Source of the DNA: a virus
DNA: 22,971 bases
Direction: 5' to 3' (one strand)
IMG/VR virus record: IMGVR_UViG_3300032173_000053
Span: 1 to 22,971 of that record
Part shown: piece by piece, positions 15,128 through 22,486 of the stretch
Layout: each line of letters starts with the position of its first letter
Numbering within the stretch: position 1 is the first letter of the stretch
Program-made: the position numbers and the translations under genes
Notes under the pieces: model-generated
What the model saw: only the letters and a program-made list of their open reading frames with translations
Told to the model about the DNA's origin: nothing
Databases searched by the model: none

Positions 15128-15661
15128 TCACTTCTTGAGAATTTCATTGAGCAATTCTGCCGCATATTTGGCATTGCTCAATAGTTTATTTGAAAAGCGA
15201 TTGTCGGTCAACGGAACTTTGAACAACATATTTCTTTTCACAATATCCGGGACGGTATCCGGTTCCATCTGATCTTCCGGCAGTTCTACTTCGGCAACTG
15301 CCATATACGTTTGATTTTTGTAGTCTTTGAAGAAGTCCAGTTCCCAGGTATTTTTTCCGTGTTTGATAATATACCGAATCTTTTCCAACTGGTTCAAGGC
15401 CAACAACCAAAGATCATTGAAGTCTCTTTGGTCGAGTTTGGTTTCCACTTCAACGCACCGCCCAGCGGTATTGACCTTGAGCGTGAAATAGTAGGACTCT
15501 AAACCGTTGGATTTCTTGACTGACTTTCGGATGCGTGTGGTGATTCCTCGTGTGGCAATGAGGTATCCCTGAGAGATCGAATACTGCTCAGAAGAAAGCT
15601 CATTGACGGCCATCTCGCACTCGGATCGAATGATAAACTTACGTTCGTTTTCCGTGGGAAT
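15128..15661 (-). CDS. CYTH-domain triphosphatase with apparent ATT start
   Basis: 177 residues if it starts at ATT (15661-15659). The first ATG (15613) would remove the catalytic N-terminal strand. AAAAAAGGAG lies 6 bases before the ATT, and the extended protein begins PTENERKFII, restoring the ExExK signature (E4, E6, K8) of CYTH/triphosphate-tunnel enzymes. No ATG, GTG or TTG exists in frame upstream before a stop. Other tunnel motifs follow: TRIRK, FTLK, WELDFF and AEVELPE. Such enzymes hydrolyse triphosphates (thiamine triphosphate, inorganic triphosphate, RNA 5' ends) or make cyclic AMP. The first 23 bases overlap the end of the HNH gene. Either ATT is a rare start or the insertion damaged the true start. 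Confidence 0.75.
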   Translation of the reverse strand: MPTENERKFIIRSECEMAVNELSSEQYSISQGYLIATRGITTRIRKSVKKSNGLESYYFTLKVNTAGRCVEVETKLDQRDFNDLWLLALNQLEKIRYIIKHGKNTWELDFFKDYKNQTYMAVAEVELPEDQMEPDTVPDIVKRNMLFKVPLTDNRFSNKLLSNAKYAAELLNEILKK

Positions 15662-16310
15662 GGGATTCTCCTTTTTTGTTTTTGATTTGTTTAATTACTA
15701 CAGACAAAAGAAGCATGTCTTCGTATGAAAAGAAATGATTTTTGACGGTATTACACTGGTGACAACAGGGAACAACATTTGTCAACAAATAGCCAACTTC
15801 ATTATTTTTTCTGTCTAATCCACATCCTGTTGGATTTAGTTCTCCATCACAGTAGTGACAGTTTTGAGCAATTAAATTCTTGTAATTTTCTAATGGAATC
15901 TCCCAAACTTCTCCTGATCTTGCTGCCCGTCTTTCTGAGTGTTTCCATCTAGTGTAAGCGTCTTGTGATTTTGTTCTCACTCTTTTTAATTCGCATTTTT
16001 TGCAATACCGCCGCCGAATATCTTTCGCTGGCGAATGCAAATTAAACTCACCTATTGGTTGTAGTTCTTTGCAATCTTTGCAAATCCTATTGCCAGACTC
16101 GCTGGCAGATTTTATGTAACATTTTCTACTACAGTGTAGAACAATTTCTGATCTGGCTTTTGATGTAGCAAATTCCTTGTTGCAAAAATTGCATGTTAAT
16201 TTAACCTGATTTATTCGCTTATAAGCATTGTAACATTTCATGTTACAAAACTTCTTTGAAGTCGAGATTGAATCGCCACAGTAATTGCATGTATTATTCA
16301 TGCAATACAT
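15639..16310 (-). CDS. HNH homing endonuclease
   Basis: 223 residues (or 220 from a second ATG at 16301; neither has a good ribosome site). The N-terminal half has several CxxC zinc-finger pairs (CNYCG, CNFCN, CKDCK, CKKCE), a common DNA-binding layout of phage homing enzymes. The C-terminal part holds the HNH nuclease: CHYCDGELNPTGCGLDRKNN then NVVPCCHQCNTVKN, with paired CxxC cysteines framing the betabetaalpha-metal core. The gene is more AT-rich than its neighbours, a sign of separate origin. It lies between the bacterioferritin-like and CYTH genes, and its end overlaps the CYTH ribosome site and start, so it is likely an inserted free-standing homing gene. Confidence 0.88.
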   Translation of the reverse strand: MYCMNNTCNYCGDSISTSKKFCNMKCYNAYKRINQVKLTCNFCNKEFATSKARSEIVLHCSRKCYIKSASESGNRICKDCKELQPIGEFNLHSPAKDIRRRYCKKCELKRVRTKSQDAYTRWKHSERRAARSGEVWEIPLENYKNLIAQNCHYCDGELNPTGCGLDRKNNEVGYLLTNVVPCCHQCNTVKNHFFSYEDMLLLSVVIKQIKNKKGESHSHGKRT

Positions 16311-16350
16311 AGAGTGCTGACTCAGAATTTCAAACCAATGTTTTTAATTT

Positions 16351-16782
16351 TCAGCAACCACGCACGATTTGTTTGAAATGATCCAGGTCTTCACGACTGG
16401 CTTGGACCTGTCCTTCGAGGAAGATTTCAAGCCATGTTCCATCAACGCCGCCCAATTCGTCGGCATCCTTCATTCGCTGCACATAGTTTTTGACGACTTC
16501 CTCTTCCATCATAACAGCATATTCCATGATGTCTTTAGGGTCGGTGTATTTTCCGAAATCATTTGACTCAAAAGTGGCAACGCCACCCAAACCAATGATA
16601 ACGTCTGAAAATTGTGAAACATGCAGCATTTCTGAAGCTGCTTCTTTGAGAAACAACTCCTTGTATTCAGCACAATGCAGGCCGGTCACGGCGCTCGCAT
16701 GATACAAGTAAAAACGTAAATGCTTCCATTCATTTTTGAGATCGTCATTCAACATCTGAATCATTTTGTCTTTGTTCATCAT
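16351..16782 (-). CDS. Bacterioferritin-like di-iron protein
   Basis: 143 residues; the start is at 16782 or the adjacent ATG at 16779, which is better spaced from AAGGA. A four-helix ferritin-like pattern carries di-iron ligands in order: E18, E51-x2-H54, E93/E94, and E131 with H135 (EDLDH). The numbering of E18, E51 and H54 equals that of bacterioferritin, and Met52, its heme ligand position, is also Met here. The protein is about 15 residues shorter than bacterioferritin and lacks the fifth helix. It may oxidise or store iron, or protect DNA against peroxide. The ATG directly follows the M28 stop, so the two are co-translated. Confidence 0.8.
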   Translation of the reverse strand: MMNKDKMIQMLNDDLKNEWKHLRFYLYHASAVTGLHCAEYKELFLKEAASEMLHVSQFSDVIIGLGGVATFESNDFGKYTDPKDIMEYAVMMEEEVVKNYVQRMKDADELGGVDGTWLEIFLEGQVQASREDLDHFKQIVRGC

Positions 16783-17910
16783 TTAATCCTTGTGAAAAGG
16801 TACATCTTTGTGTCCGTGATCGTGCGTGTATTCCATCTCCCGGAATCCACCATAATTGAACGATGGCTTAGTATTTGAATTGACAACTTTCCATGTCAAT
16901 TCAAATCCATACTTGGCCACATTCTCAATGCCAGAGAAATTGATTTTATCTGCTGTATCTCTCGGCGTGTGATAATTGTCGTGCATTCCAGTATGCAGGA
17001 ATGCAATTGGAACCTTCTTATTATAGAAGCAGGCGTGATCGCTGCCACCACTGCTTCGACCTGTAATGCTCTTGGCAAATGAGTATTTTCCACTCAATTC
17101 ACCAATGATGCTCGAAACATCAGGAGAGCTTTCCCCTTCGTTGAAGGCGACGGTAGTGCGAGCTTTCCCCAAATATCCAACCATATCCATATTGAGCATG
17201 AATATATGCTTGCGGATATTTGGACTCCCCTTTGGGAAAATAGGGTTGTCGCAATAATATCGTGAACCAATTAACCCCATCTCTTCGGCACTGAAAGACA
17301 TGAAGACCACGGTTCTTTTGTTCTGACCACGCAAGGATGCAAAGGTTTTGGCGATTTGAAGCAAAGCCACCGTCCCTGAAGCGTTGTCGTCAGCACCAGG
17401 ATGAATCTTCCCGCCGCCCGCACGACTCATGGACGGACCCCAGCCAATATGGTCCATGTGTGCGCCAACAACTACGATCTCATCTTTTAATTCGGTGCCT
17501 TCAATCCAGGCGATGATATTCTGTGTGAAATCATCGCCTGTTTCGTTTTTCGGTCCAGCATTCATTCTTTGGATATTGAACTTTTGATATGCCGTATCGA
17601 GGCCGAAACTTTCATATATCTTTTTCAGATAATCGGCAGCGACAACATTTCCTTTTTTGCCAGACATCCGACCTTCAAGTTCGGCAGAACACAAATACTC
17701 TAAATGCTTTTGCAATTCGCTTTCAGATATATCTGCGATGGCTTCATCGTAAGTCTTTTTGCGTGGCGGGTCCACATCAGGTGGCGGCAACGGCTTGACC
17801 GGAGGAACGAATTCTTTTTGAACAATGGGCGGCGGGACATCACGCTTGCTGATATAGACAGCAAGCAAAATGATTCCCAGCGACAGGACAACGAGATGGA
17901 GCTTACGCAT
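16783..17910 (-). CDS. Membrane-anchored M28 aminopeptidase
   Basis: 375 residues from MRKLHLVVLSLG. This ATG was chosen because it starts the anchor segment and AGGG lies 6 bases upstream; a longer frame begins at 17955 inside the promoter region. Residues 5-20 form a signal anchor, followed by a Pro-rich linker (25-50, PPPIV, KPLPPPDVDPPRK). The M28 domain has all metal ligands: H151 (AHMDH), D174 (GADDNASG), E209/E210 (SAEE), D242 (NMDMVG) and H314 (YHTPRD). These enzymes remove N-terminal residues in the periplasm or outside. The anchor-plus-linker design is the same as in the phage's M14 enzyme. It is first in a unit leading to the ferritin-like gene. Confidence 0.92.
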   Translation of the reverse strand: MRKLHLVVLSLGIILLAVYISKRDVPPPIVQKEFVPPVKPLPPPDVDPPRKKTYDEAIADISESELQKHLEYLCSAELEGRMSGKKGNVVAADYLKKIYESFGLDTAYQKFNIQRMNAGPKNETGDDFTQNIIAWIEGTELKDEIVVVGAHMDHIGWGPSMSRAGGGKIHPGADDNASGTVALLQIAKTFASLRGQNKRTVVFMSFSAEEMGLIGSRYYCDNPIFPKGSPNIRKHIFMLNMDMVGYLGKARTTVAFNEGESSPDVSSIIGELSGKYSFAKSITGRSSGGSDHACFYNKKVPIAFLHTGMHDNYHTPRDTADKINFSGIENVAKYGFELTWKVVNSNTKPSFNYGGFREMEYTHDHGHKDVPFHKD

Positions 17911-17934
17911 GGCAAACCCTGTTTTATTAGTGTG

Positions 17935-17955
17935 TTGGCTATATATTCTGTCCAA
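17935..17955. promoter_or_regulatory. TATATAT element between divergent M28 and terminase genes
   Basis: TATATAT (17940-17946) lies between the starts at 17910 and 18005, flanked by TTGG (17935-17938) and CCAA (17952-17955), a weaker version of the palindromic elements at 7441 and 11845. The terminase start has its own AAAAGGA nearby and lies 65 bases away, leaving a longer leader than the other genes. Confidence 0.4.
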
Positions 17956-18004
17956 ACAACCTACAAGGAAGCGAGGACGCCAACTTAATTAGAAAAGGAA
18001 TATA

Positions 18005-19876
18005 ATGGATCAAGCCGTATTTTTCAAGAGCAAACGTGACTCTGTTTGGCGAGGCAAATACAAAACCCTCGAAGAATTCTACAAGAGTGGTGGGAAGATA
18101 CTTAAACGAGGGGAGGGCAAAAAGAGCCGTCTTCAATATGATCCCGACTACTACACTCTCGACAAGTACGAACTTGAAATTGATCCTGATGAACCGCTGG
18201 AAAACTTCGAGACTTACGATCCATCCCGTCGTCAAAAAGAAATCATCAAGTGTTATAACAGCTTCGCTTATTTCTGCCACAAATATGTGAAGATTCTTCA
18301 CCCTATGGACGGTTTGATTCCGTTCGTATTATACAACTATCAGCGGAAGGTTATCCAGGAATACGAAAACCACCGATTTAACATCATCAGCAAGTTTCGT
18401 CAAGGGGGACTGACGACAGTGACTTTGCTGTGGGGCATGTGGCGCTGCATGTTCCAACTCGACCAACAGATCATGATTTTGGGACGAACCGACCGTGATG
18501 CCACGGATATTGGCATGATGGTGGATCGTTCTATTGAGAACTTCCCAGAATGGTTGAAGCCAAAGAAAGACGGTAAGTGGAATGACCACATGAAGATGTT
18601 CACGGACACCGGGTCAGCCTTAAAGTTCCACTCTCCTGAAGCTGCTCGTGGTAAGTCCGTTACATTCTTGATCGTGGACGAAGCTGCGTTCATTGATGAC
18701 ATGGACAAGCACTGGAAAGCCATGTGGCCTATTCTTTCGACGGGTGGTGGTTGCACCCTCGTATCGACGGTCAATGGTCTTGGTAACTGGTATGAACAAA
18801 CCTACCACGAAGCACAAGAAAAGCAAAACCGCTTCAACATCATCGACTTGGATTATTGGGAACATCCCGACTACAACGACGATGAGTGGGTTAAAGAACA
18901 AAAGGCACAACTCGGCGAGAAGGGCTTCTTGCAGGAAGTGTTGCGTGAGTTCCTTGGCTCCGGTGATACTTACTTCTCCGCTAAGGTCATCACGCAACTC
19001 ACAGAGCAAACCAGAAACAATTACCCTAGCCGCAAGTTGTTCCCGAAATGGGTCAACAAGTCAGGCCGTATTGCTGTATTGGAAAGCGAAGACCACAACA
19101 AGGGTGCTATGTGGGTCTGGAAAGAGCCAATTGATGGCCACGAATACATCATTGGCGCTGACGCTGCCGAAGGCCAGGGCAACAACAATGACAATTGCTG
19201 TTTTCAGGTAATTGACACAGCAACTTTGGAACAAGTGGCCGAGTTTTACTCCAATATCATTGTGCCTCACGAATTCGCTCAGGTGCTTAATGAAGTGGGC
19301 ATTTATTACAACAATGCTCTGATTGTTGTCGAAAACATGGGTCCAGGTGGGGCTGTTCTAAGCAACCTTCAATTCACCTTGTTTTACGAGAGCCTTTATT
19401 ACGAAAGCCTTAAATCGGCCAACGTAAAACCGGGCATCAAAATTGGTCAAGTAAACCGATCTCTATATTTGGAATCTCTCCAAAATCGGCTATTGAACCA
19501 AACTGTTCGTATTAACAGTATGCGATTCGTTATGGAACTCCAGACTTTTGAGTACAACCCTGTCACTCGCAAGGCTGAAGCTCAGAAAGGCAAGCACGAC
19601 GACGCTATTATGTCTATGTGTATGGCCCTTTATGTTCGTGATTCCATGTTGCGAGACATACCTATGGGTGCAGAGATTCCGAAAGAAGTAACGGCCACGC
19701 TAAAAGCTCAGGTATACGAAGAAATCAAACGTGAATTGATGGAAGGAAGACCAGAAGATTTCCTCATGGACGATGAAATAGACCTTTTATCGCCCGACAA
19801 AGATACTGTTATGCCCGGTGTTATTTTCAATATCGAGCGTCGGAACGATAGACTTTTGCGTGAATTCGGATGGTAA
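18005..19876 (+). CDS. Large terminase subunit (T4 gp17 type)
   Basis: 623 residues, AAAAGGA upstream. The ATPase domain has the Walker A region SKFRQGGLTT (129-138), in which the lysine sits at the start (K130) rather than before the Thr, a variant known from other terminases. Walker B is TFLIVDEAAF (220-229; D225, E226), and the coupling motif is STVNG (254-258). The RNase H-like nuclease domain follows, with acidic residues D385 (IIGADAAEG), E443 (VVENMGPGG) and D532/D533 (KHDDAI). The enzyme cuts concatemeric DNA and pumps it through the portal encoded at 3209-5749. No intein is present. A homing endonuclease gene follows 24 bases downstream. Confidence 0.96.
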   Translation: MDQAVFFKSKRDSVWRGKYKTLEEFYKSGGKILKRGEGKKSRLQYDPDYYTLDKYELEIDPDEPLENFETYDPSRRQKEIIKCYNSFAYFCHKYVKILHPMDGLIPFVLYNYQRKVIQEYENHRFNIISKFRQGGLTTVTLLWGMWRCMFQLDQQIMILGRTDRDATDIGMMVDRSIENFPEWLKPKKDGKWNDHMKMFTDTGSALKFHSPEAARGKSVTFLIVDEAAFIDDMDKHWKAMWPILSTGGGCTLVSTVNGLGNWYEQTYHEAQEKQNRFNIIDLDYWEHPDYNDDEWVKEQKAQLGEKGFLQEVLREFLGSGDTYFSAKVITQLTEQTRNNYPSRKLFPKWVNKSGRIAVLESEDHNKGAMWVWKEPIDGHEYIIGADAAEGQGNNNDNCCFQVIDTATLEQVAEFYSNIIVPHEFAQVLNEVGIYYNNALIVVENMGPGGAVLSNLQFTLFYESLYYESLKSANVKPGIKIGQVNRSLYLESLQNRLLNQTVRINSMRFVMELQTFEYNPVTRKAEAQKGKHDDAIMSMCMALYVRDSMLRDIPMGAEIPKEVTATLKAQVYEEIKRELMEGRPEDFLMDDEIDLLSPDKDTVMPGVIFNIERRNDRLLREFGW

Positions 19877-19880
19877 TGAC

Positions 19881-19895
19881 TACATACACTGGAGG
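19881..19895 (+). promoter_or_regulatory. TACATAC box and ribosome site before the homing endonuclease
   Basis: TACATAC (19881-19887) is followed at once by TGGAGG (19890-19895) and the ATG at 19901. If the box were a T4-like late promoter, transcription would begin inside the ribosome site, so the geometry needs explaining. Confidence 0.35.
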
Positions 19896-19900
19896 TTATT

Positions 19901-20650
19901 ATGGACATTACCAAAGATCAACTAGAGCAAGAATATCAGTCAGGTTTGTCGATGAGTCAATTAGCTGAAAAATATGGAACTAGCGTTGGAACAATTTTTC
20001 GCCACATGAAAAAATTTGGTTTACAATCTCGCCCGCCAAGTCAGGCTATGAAGGGTAAATCTTGCTCACCGGAAGTAGCTGCCAAGATTTCTGCGGCAAA
20101 TAAAGGAAAGAAAAAAAGCGAGGAGCATCGGCGAAAACTAAGTGAAAGTAAAAAGGGAATTAGACATCCGAATTACGGTAAAAAACGGGTGCATGGCAAA
20201 AGGATATGGCATCAACAACCTGATGGCAATTGGGTCGCTATGAGAAGTAGTTGGGAGACTGCATATGCTTCTTGGCTCGACAAACAGGGAGTTGCCTGGG
20301 AGTATGAATCCAAAACTTATATTCTCTCTGATGGCTCTGCTTATACGCCTGATTTTTGGCTGATCGAGATAAAAAAGCATGTTGAGGTTAAAGGGTGGAT
20401 GCGAGCTAAGTGGCAAAAAAAATACGAGCGATTTTGTGTAGATCATCCCGAAGCTGACATTATTTTCGCTGACCGTGTTTATCTCGAATCTCTTGGAATT
20501 GACCTCAAGCAATTATTTGTTAGCACCAGACCGAAGTTTGCATGTGAACAATGCGGCATTGAATTTCACAGAATATATAAAACACAGCGTATGTGTTCGA
20601 CAGAATGTCGAAATAGATACATCGCCTGTAATCGAAAGAGGCGAAAGTAA
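19901..20650 (+). CDS. PD-(D/E)XK homing endonuclease with NUMOD3 and zinc finger
   Basis: 249 residues. An N-terminal helix-turn-helix (LSMSQLAEKYGTSVGTIFRH, 16-35) is followed by NUMOD3-like basic repeats (SAANKGKKKSEEHRRKL and SESKKGIRHPNYGKK, 64-95), DNA-binding modules typical of homing enzymes. The nuclease core has E119 (SSWETAY), P150-D151 (YTPDFWL) and E162-V-K164 (VEVKGW), a PD-(D/E)XK active site like those of phage homing enzymes. A four-Cys finger (CEQC and CSTEC) is near the C-terminus. It is a free-standing gene wedged between the terminase and the next virion-type gene, whose ATG touches its stop codon. The likely target is the homologous terminase-region DNA of a competing phage. 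Confidence 0.85.
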   Translation: MDITKDQLEQEYQSGLSMSQLAEKYGTSVGTIFRHMKKFGLQSRPPSQAMKGKSCSPEVAAKISAANKGKKKSEEHRRKLSESKKGIRHPNYGKKRVHGKRIWHQQPDGNWVAMRSSWETAYASWLDKQGVAWEYESKTYILSDGSAYTPDFWLIEIKKHVEVKGWMRAKWQKKYERFCVDHPEADIIFADRVYLESLGIDLKQLFVSTRPKFACEQCGIEFHRIYKTQRMCSTECRNRYIACNRKRRK

Positions 20651-21616
20651 ATGTCGTTCATGAAATACCTCGAAAATAAAGCTCGACCAAGCAGCATCCT
20701 TGTCGTCATGGACGAATACAAGGAAAAGCTGCAAGCTGATATGGCGAGCCTTATGCTCAAACCAGACAAACAGCTTATTGAAGCCCGCAAAAACATCGTC
20801 AATATCAAAGAGGTCGCCAGAACACTATCAGAACTGGCGTACCCGTTATCTGATGAGTTCAAGATGGCAATACGCACAGGCGATCCAAAAAGAGTAAATC
20901 ATGCCCATATGACATTCCGTCGTTGGGTGGATTATCACAACGCAGATCGTGCCTTGTCTGACAAAATCGAAACAGCAATGTTTCAATATCAGACCAAGTT
21001 GTATGGAAAAGAATTTGGTCCAGAAGAAGCCGATGCAGTCGCCAAATCTTCTTTGTCCGAATCAACGGCTATCTTTGACCAGATGTCACACAATATAAAT
21101 TTGGCAATATCCAAAATCCCTACATGGCATAATCATAAAATTGTCATAGAGGCCATCTGCCCAGAAGTGGGATGGGTGTCATCGGAAGCCAAAATCACCG
21201 TAGGCGAAGCGTTCCATGCAGTTTTCTTGTACGAACACACGTCAACGGGATTTAAGGCGAAATTGCTTACAGAAGAGGAAATGCCCGCAAGTCTTAAAGT
21301 TGATATGCAAGATTTGCTGGCAAAGCTAAGAACCAACCCTAAATACAACAAGATATTGACTTTGTATATGACAAGGCCAATATCCGAACGTCGATATTTT
21401 GAAATTGCAAAAAGAGATTTGTCACTTGGAATTGAAGCGGTTTTGCCGAGCCACATCACCTTAGCGACAAGTCCTTTGCCTGGAGACTCCGATGTATGGA
21501 AAGTCCGGGTTGAAGAAAAATACCTTAAAGAATATCTCCATGAGGGAGATGTAAAAGAATATCAAGTCATCGGGGAAGAAGCCCCAATGCGCTGGATCGA
21601 GAGGATGAGTAAATGA
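20651..21616 (+). CDS. Unknown protein with capsid-targeting-like N-terminus
   Basis: 321 residues; the ATG directly follows the homing-endonuclease stop, with GAGG 9 bases upstream. No family is recognised. The N-terminus MSFMKYLENKA resembles prohead-targeting peptides. The first half is helical and charged (MDEYKEKLQADMASL, NIVNIKEVARTLSELAY). The second half has alternating strands and helices (HKIVIEAICPEVGWVSSEAKITVGEAF, ISERRYFEIAKRDLSLGIEAVL). It has no membrane span. It is coupled by an ATGA overlap to the next gene. A packaged or head-related protein is an inference from its position after the terminase and its N-terminus. Confidence 0.75.
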   Translation: MSFMKYLENKARPSSILVVMDEYKEKLQADMASLMLKPDKQLIEARKNIVNIKEVARTLSELAYPLSDEFKMAIRTGDPKRVNHAHMTFRRWVDYHNADRALSDKIETAMFQYQTKLYGKEFGPEEADAVAKSSLSESTAIFDQMSHNINLAISKIPTWHNHKIVIEAICPEVGWVSSEAKITVGEAFHAVFLYEHTSTGFKAKLLTEEEMPASLKVDMQDLLAKLRTNPKYNKILTLYMTRPISERRYFEIAKRDLSLGIEAVLPSHITLATSPLPGDSDVWKVRVEEKYLKEYLHEGDVKEYQVIGEEAPMRWIERMSK

Positions 21617-21954
21617 AAAACAACACAAACGAGACAAGGGCTGCTTTGCAGAAAGCGTTAGCGCAAGTACCGCAAGACCATGCTTTGTCAGAAGTACGTT
21701 ATCACATACGGGCCGCTCTAGGAAAGCTGGAGACTGTTGAGAAGAAACGGGATCGTCGTGAGGTTAACTCGGAACGTCGTGAATTGGCACAGGGCCAAGG
21801 CAATGCGTATTCGTATGACCCATTCCGAGCAATTCAGGCTATTGACGAGGAAATCGCCAAAGAGAAAGCCAAGATTGAAAACATTCAACAACGCCGCCGT
21901 ACACAAGATGACGAGAAAGATGACGGCAATGAGCTTCAAACAGTTCTTGGTTAA
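21613..21954 (+). CDS. Small charged coiled-coil protein
   Basis: 113 residues, starting in an ATGA overlap with the preceding stop. It is highly charged with almost no hydrophobic core: two probable helices (TRAALQKALAQ and VRYHIRAALGKLETVEKKRDR) followed by a coiled-coil-like segment IQAIDEEIAKEKAKIENIQQ. No family is recognised. The last 26 bases overlap the start of the 2H phosphoesterase gene. It might be a small packaging or assembly adaptor, since T4-type small terminase proteins are also helical, but length and context do not prove it. Confidence 0.7.
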   Translation: MKNNTNETRAALQKALAQVPQDHALSEVRYHIRAALGKLETVEKKRDRREVNSERRELAQGQGNAYSYDPFRAIQAIDEEIAKEKAKIENIQQRRRTQDDEKDDGNELQTVLG

Positions 21955-22486
21955 CGAGGGGCGTAGAAATAAATACGACTACTCTTCATTATTGGTCGAG
22001 CCGCCAGAAGAAGTTACAGACAATGTAATTTCTTGGGGGTGGGATCATGTACCTAATGAATCGGTGTTTCTTGATACTAAAGACCCCAGCTTTGGTCGAG
22101 AAGATGACCCTCATATTACTTTGATCTATGGCATTCACACAGACATCTTAAAAGAAGTGTCTGATTTGTTTATCAAAGAAAAAGAGTTTGAGTGCAAGTT
22201 AGGCAAGATTGATATGTTTACGAAAAGCGATAAATTCGATGTGCTAATCGTAAACGTGGAATGCGAAGAGTTACACAGGCTAAACTGTAAGATGCGAAGA
22301 AGTTTAGAAGCTACTGAGAGCTATCCTGTTTATGTGCCTCACGTTACAATTTGCTACATGAGAAAAGGTCAAGGCAAACAATACATTGGTAATGACGCTT
22401 TTGTAGATGAAAAGTTTACGATCAACAAGATTTTATTTTCTTCAAAGACTGGCGAAAAAACCTCAATAAAGTTAGGTGCAAAATGA
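21929..22486 (+). CDS. 2H phosphoesterase with capsid-targeting-like N-terminus
   Basis: 185 residues from MSFKQFLVNEG. This start was chosen because it removes a basic, protein-unlike extension; the frame stays open to 21737, antisense to nothing but overlapping the previous gene. The two hallmark motifs are H62-I-T64 (DPHITLIYG) and H138-V-T140 (VPHVTICYM), 76 residues apart, giving the paired catalytic His of the 2H superfamily (2'-5' RNA ligase-like, cyclic phosphodiesterases, and the anti-CBASS protein Acb1 of T4). Residues 1-10 resemble T4 internal-protein targeting peptides with a possible cleavage after Glu10. The gene is coupled at both ends, and the next gene starts in its stop codon (ATGA). 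Confidence 0.85.
   Translation: MSFKQFLVNEGRRNKYDYSSLLVEPPEEVTDNVISWGWDHVPNESVFLDTKDPSFGREDDPHITLIYGIHTDILKEVSDLFIKEKEFECKLGKIDMFTKSDKFDVLIVNVECEELHRLNCKMRRSLEATESYPVYVPHVTICYMRKGQGKQYIGNDAFVDEKFTINKILFSSKTGEKTSIKLGAK

Noticed and set aside
5837-17910. The peptidase and transferase region as host chromosome with a prophage beside it
   Set aside because: These genes are interleaved with portal, terminase, homing genes and virion-type genes, share the same tight spacing and promoter motifs, and no integrase or attachment repeat was seen.
18133-18142. Defective terminase because the Walker A lysine before Thr is missing
   Set aside because: The lysine at the start of the motif (K130 in SKFRQGGLTT) is a known alternative, and all other ATPase and nuclease residues are present.
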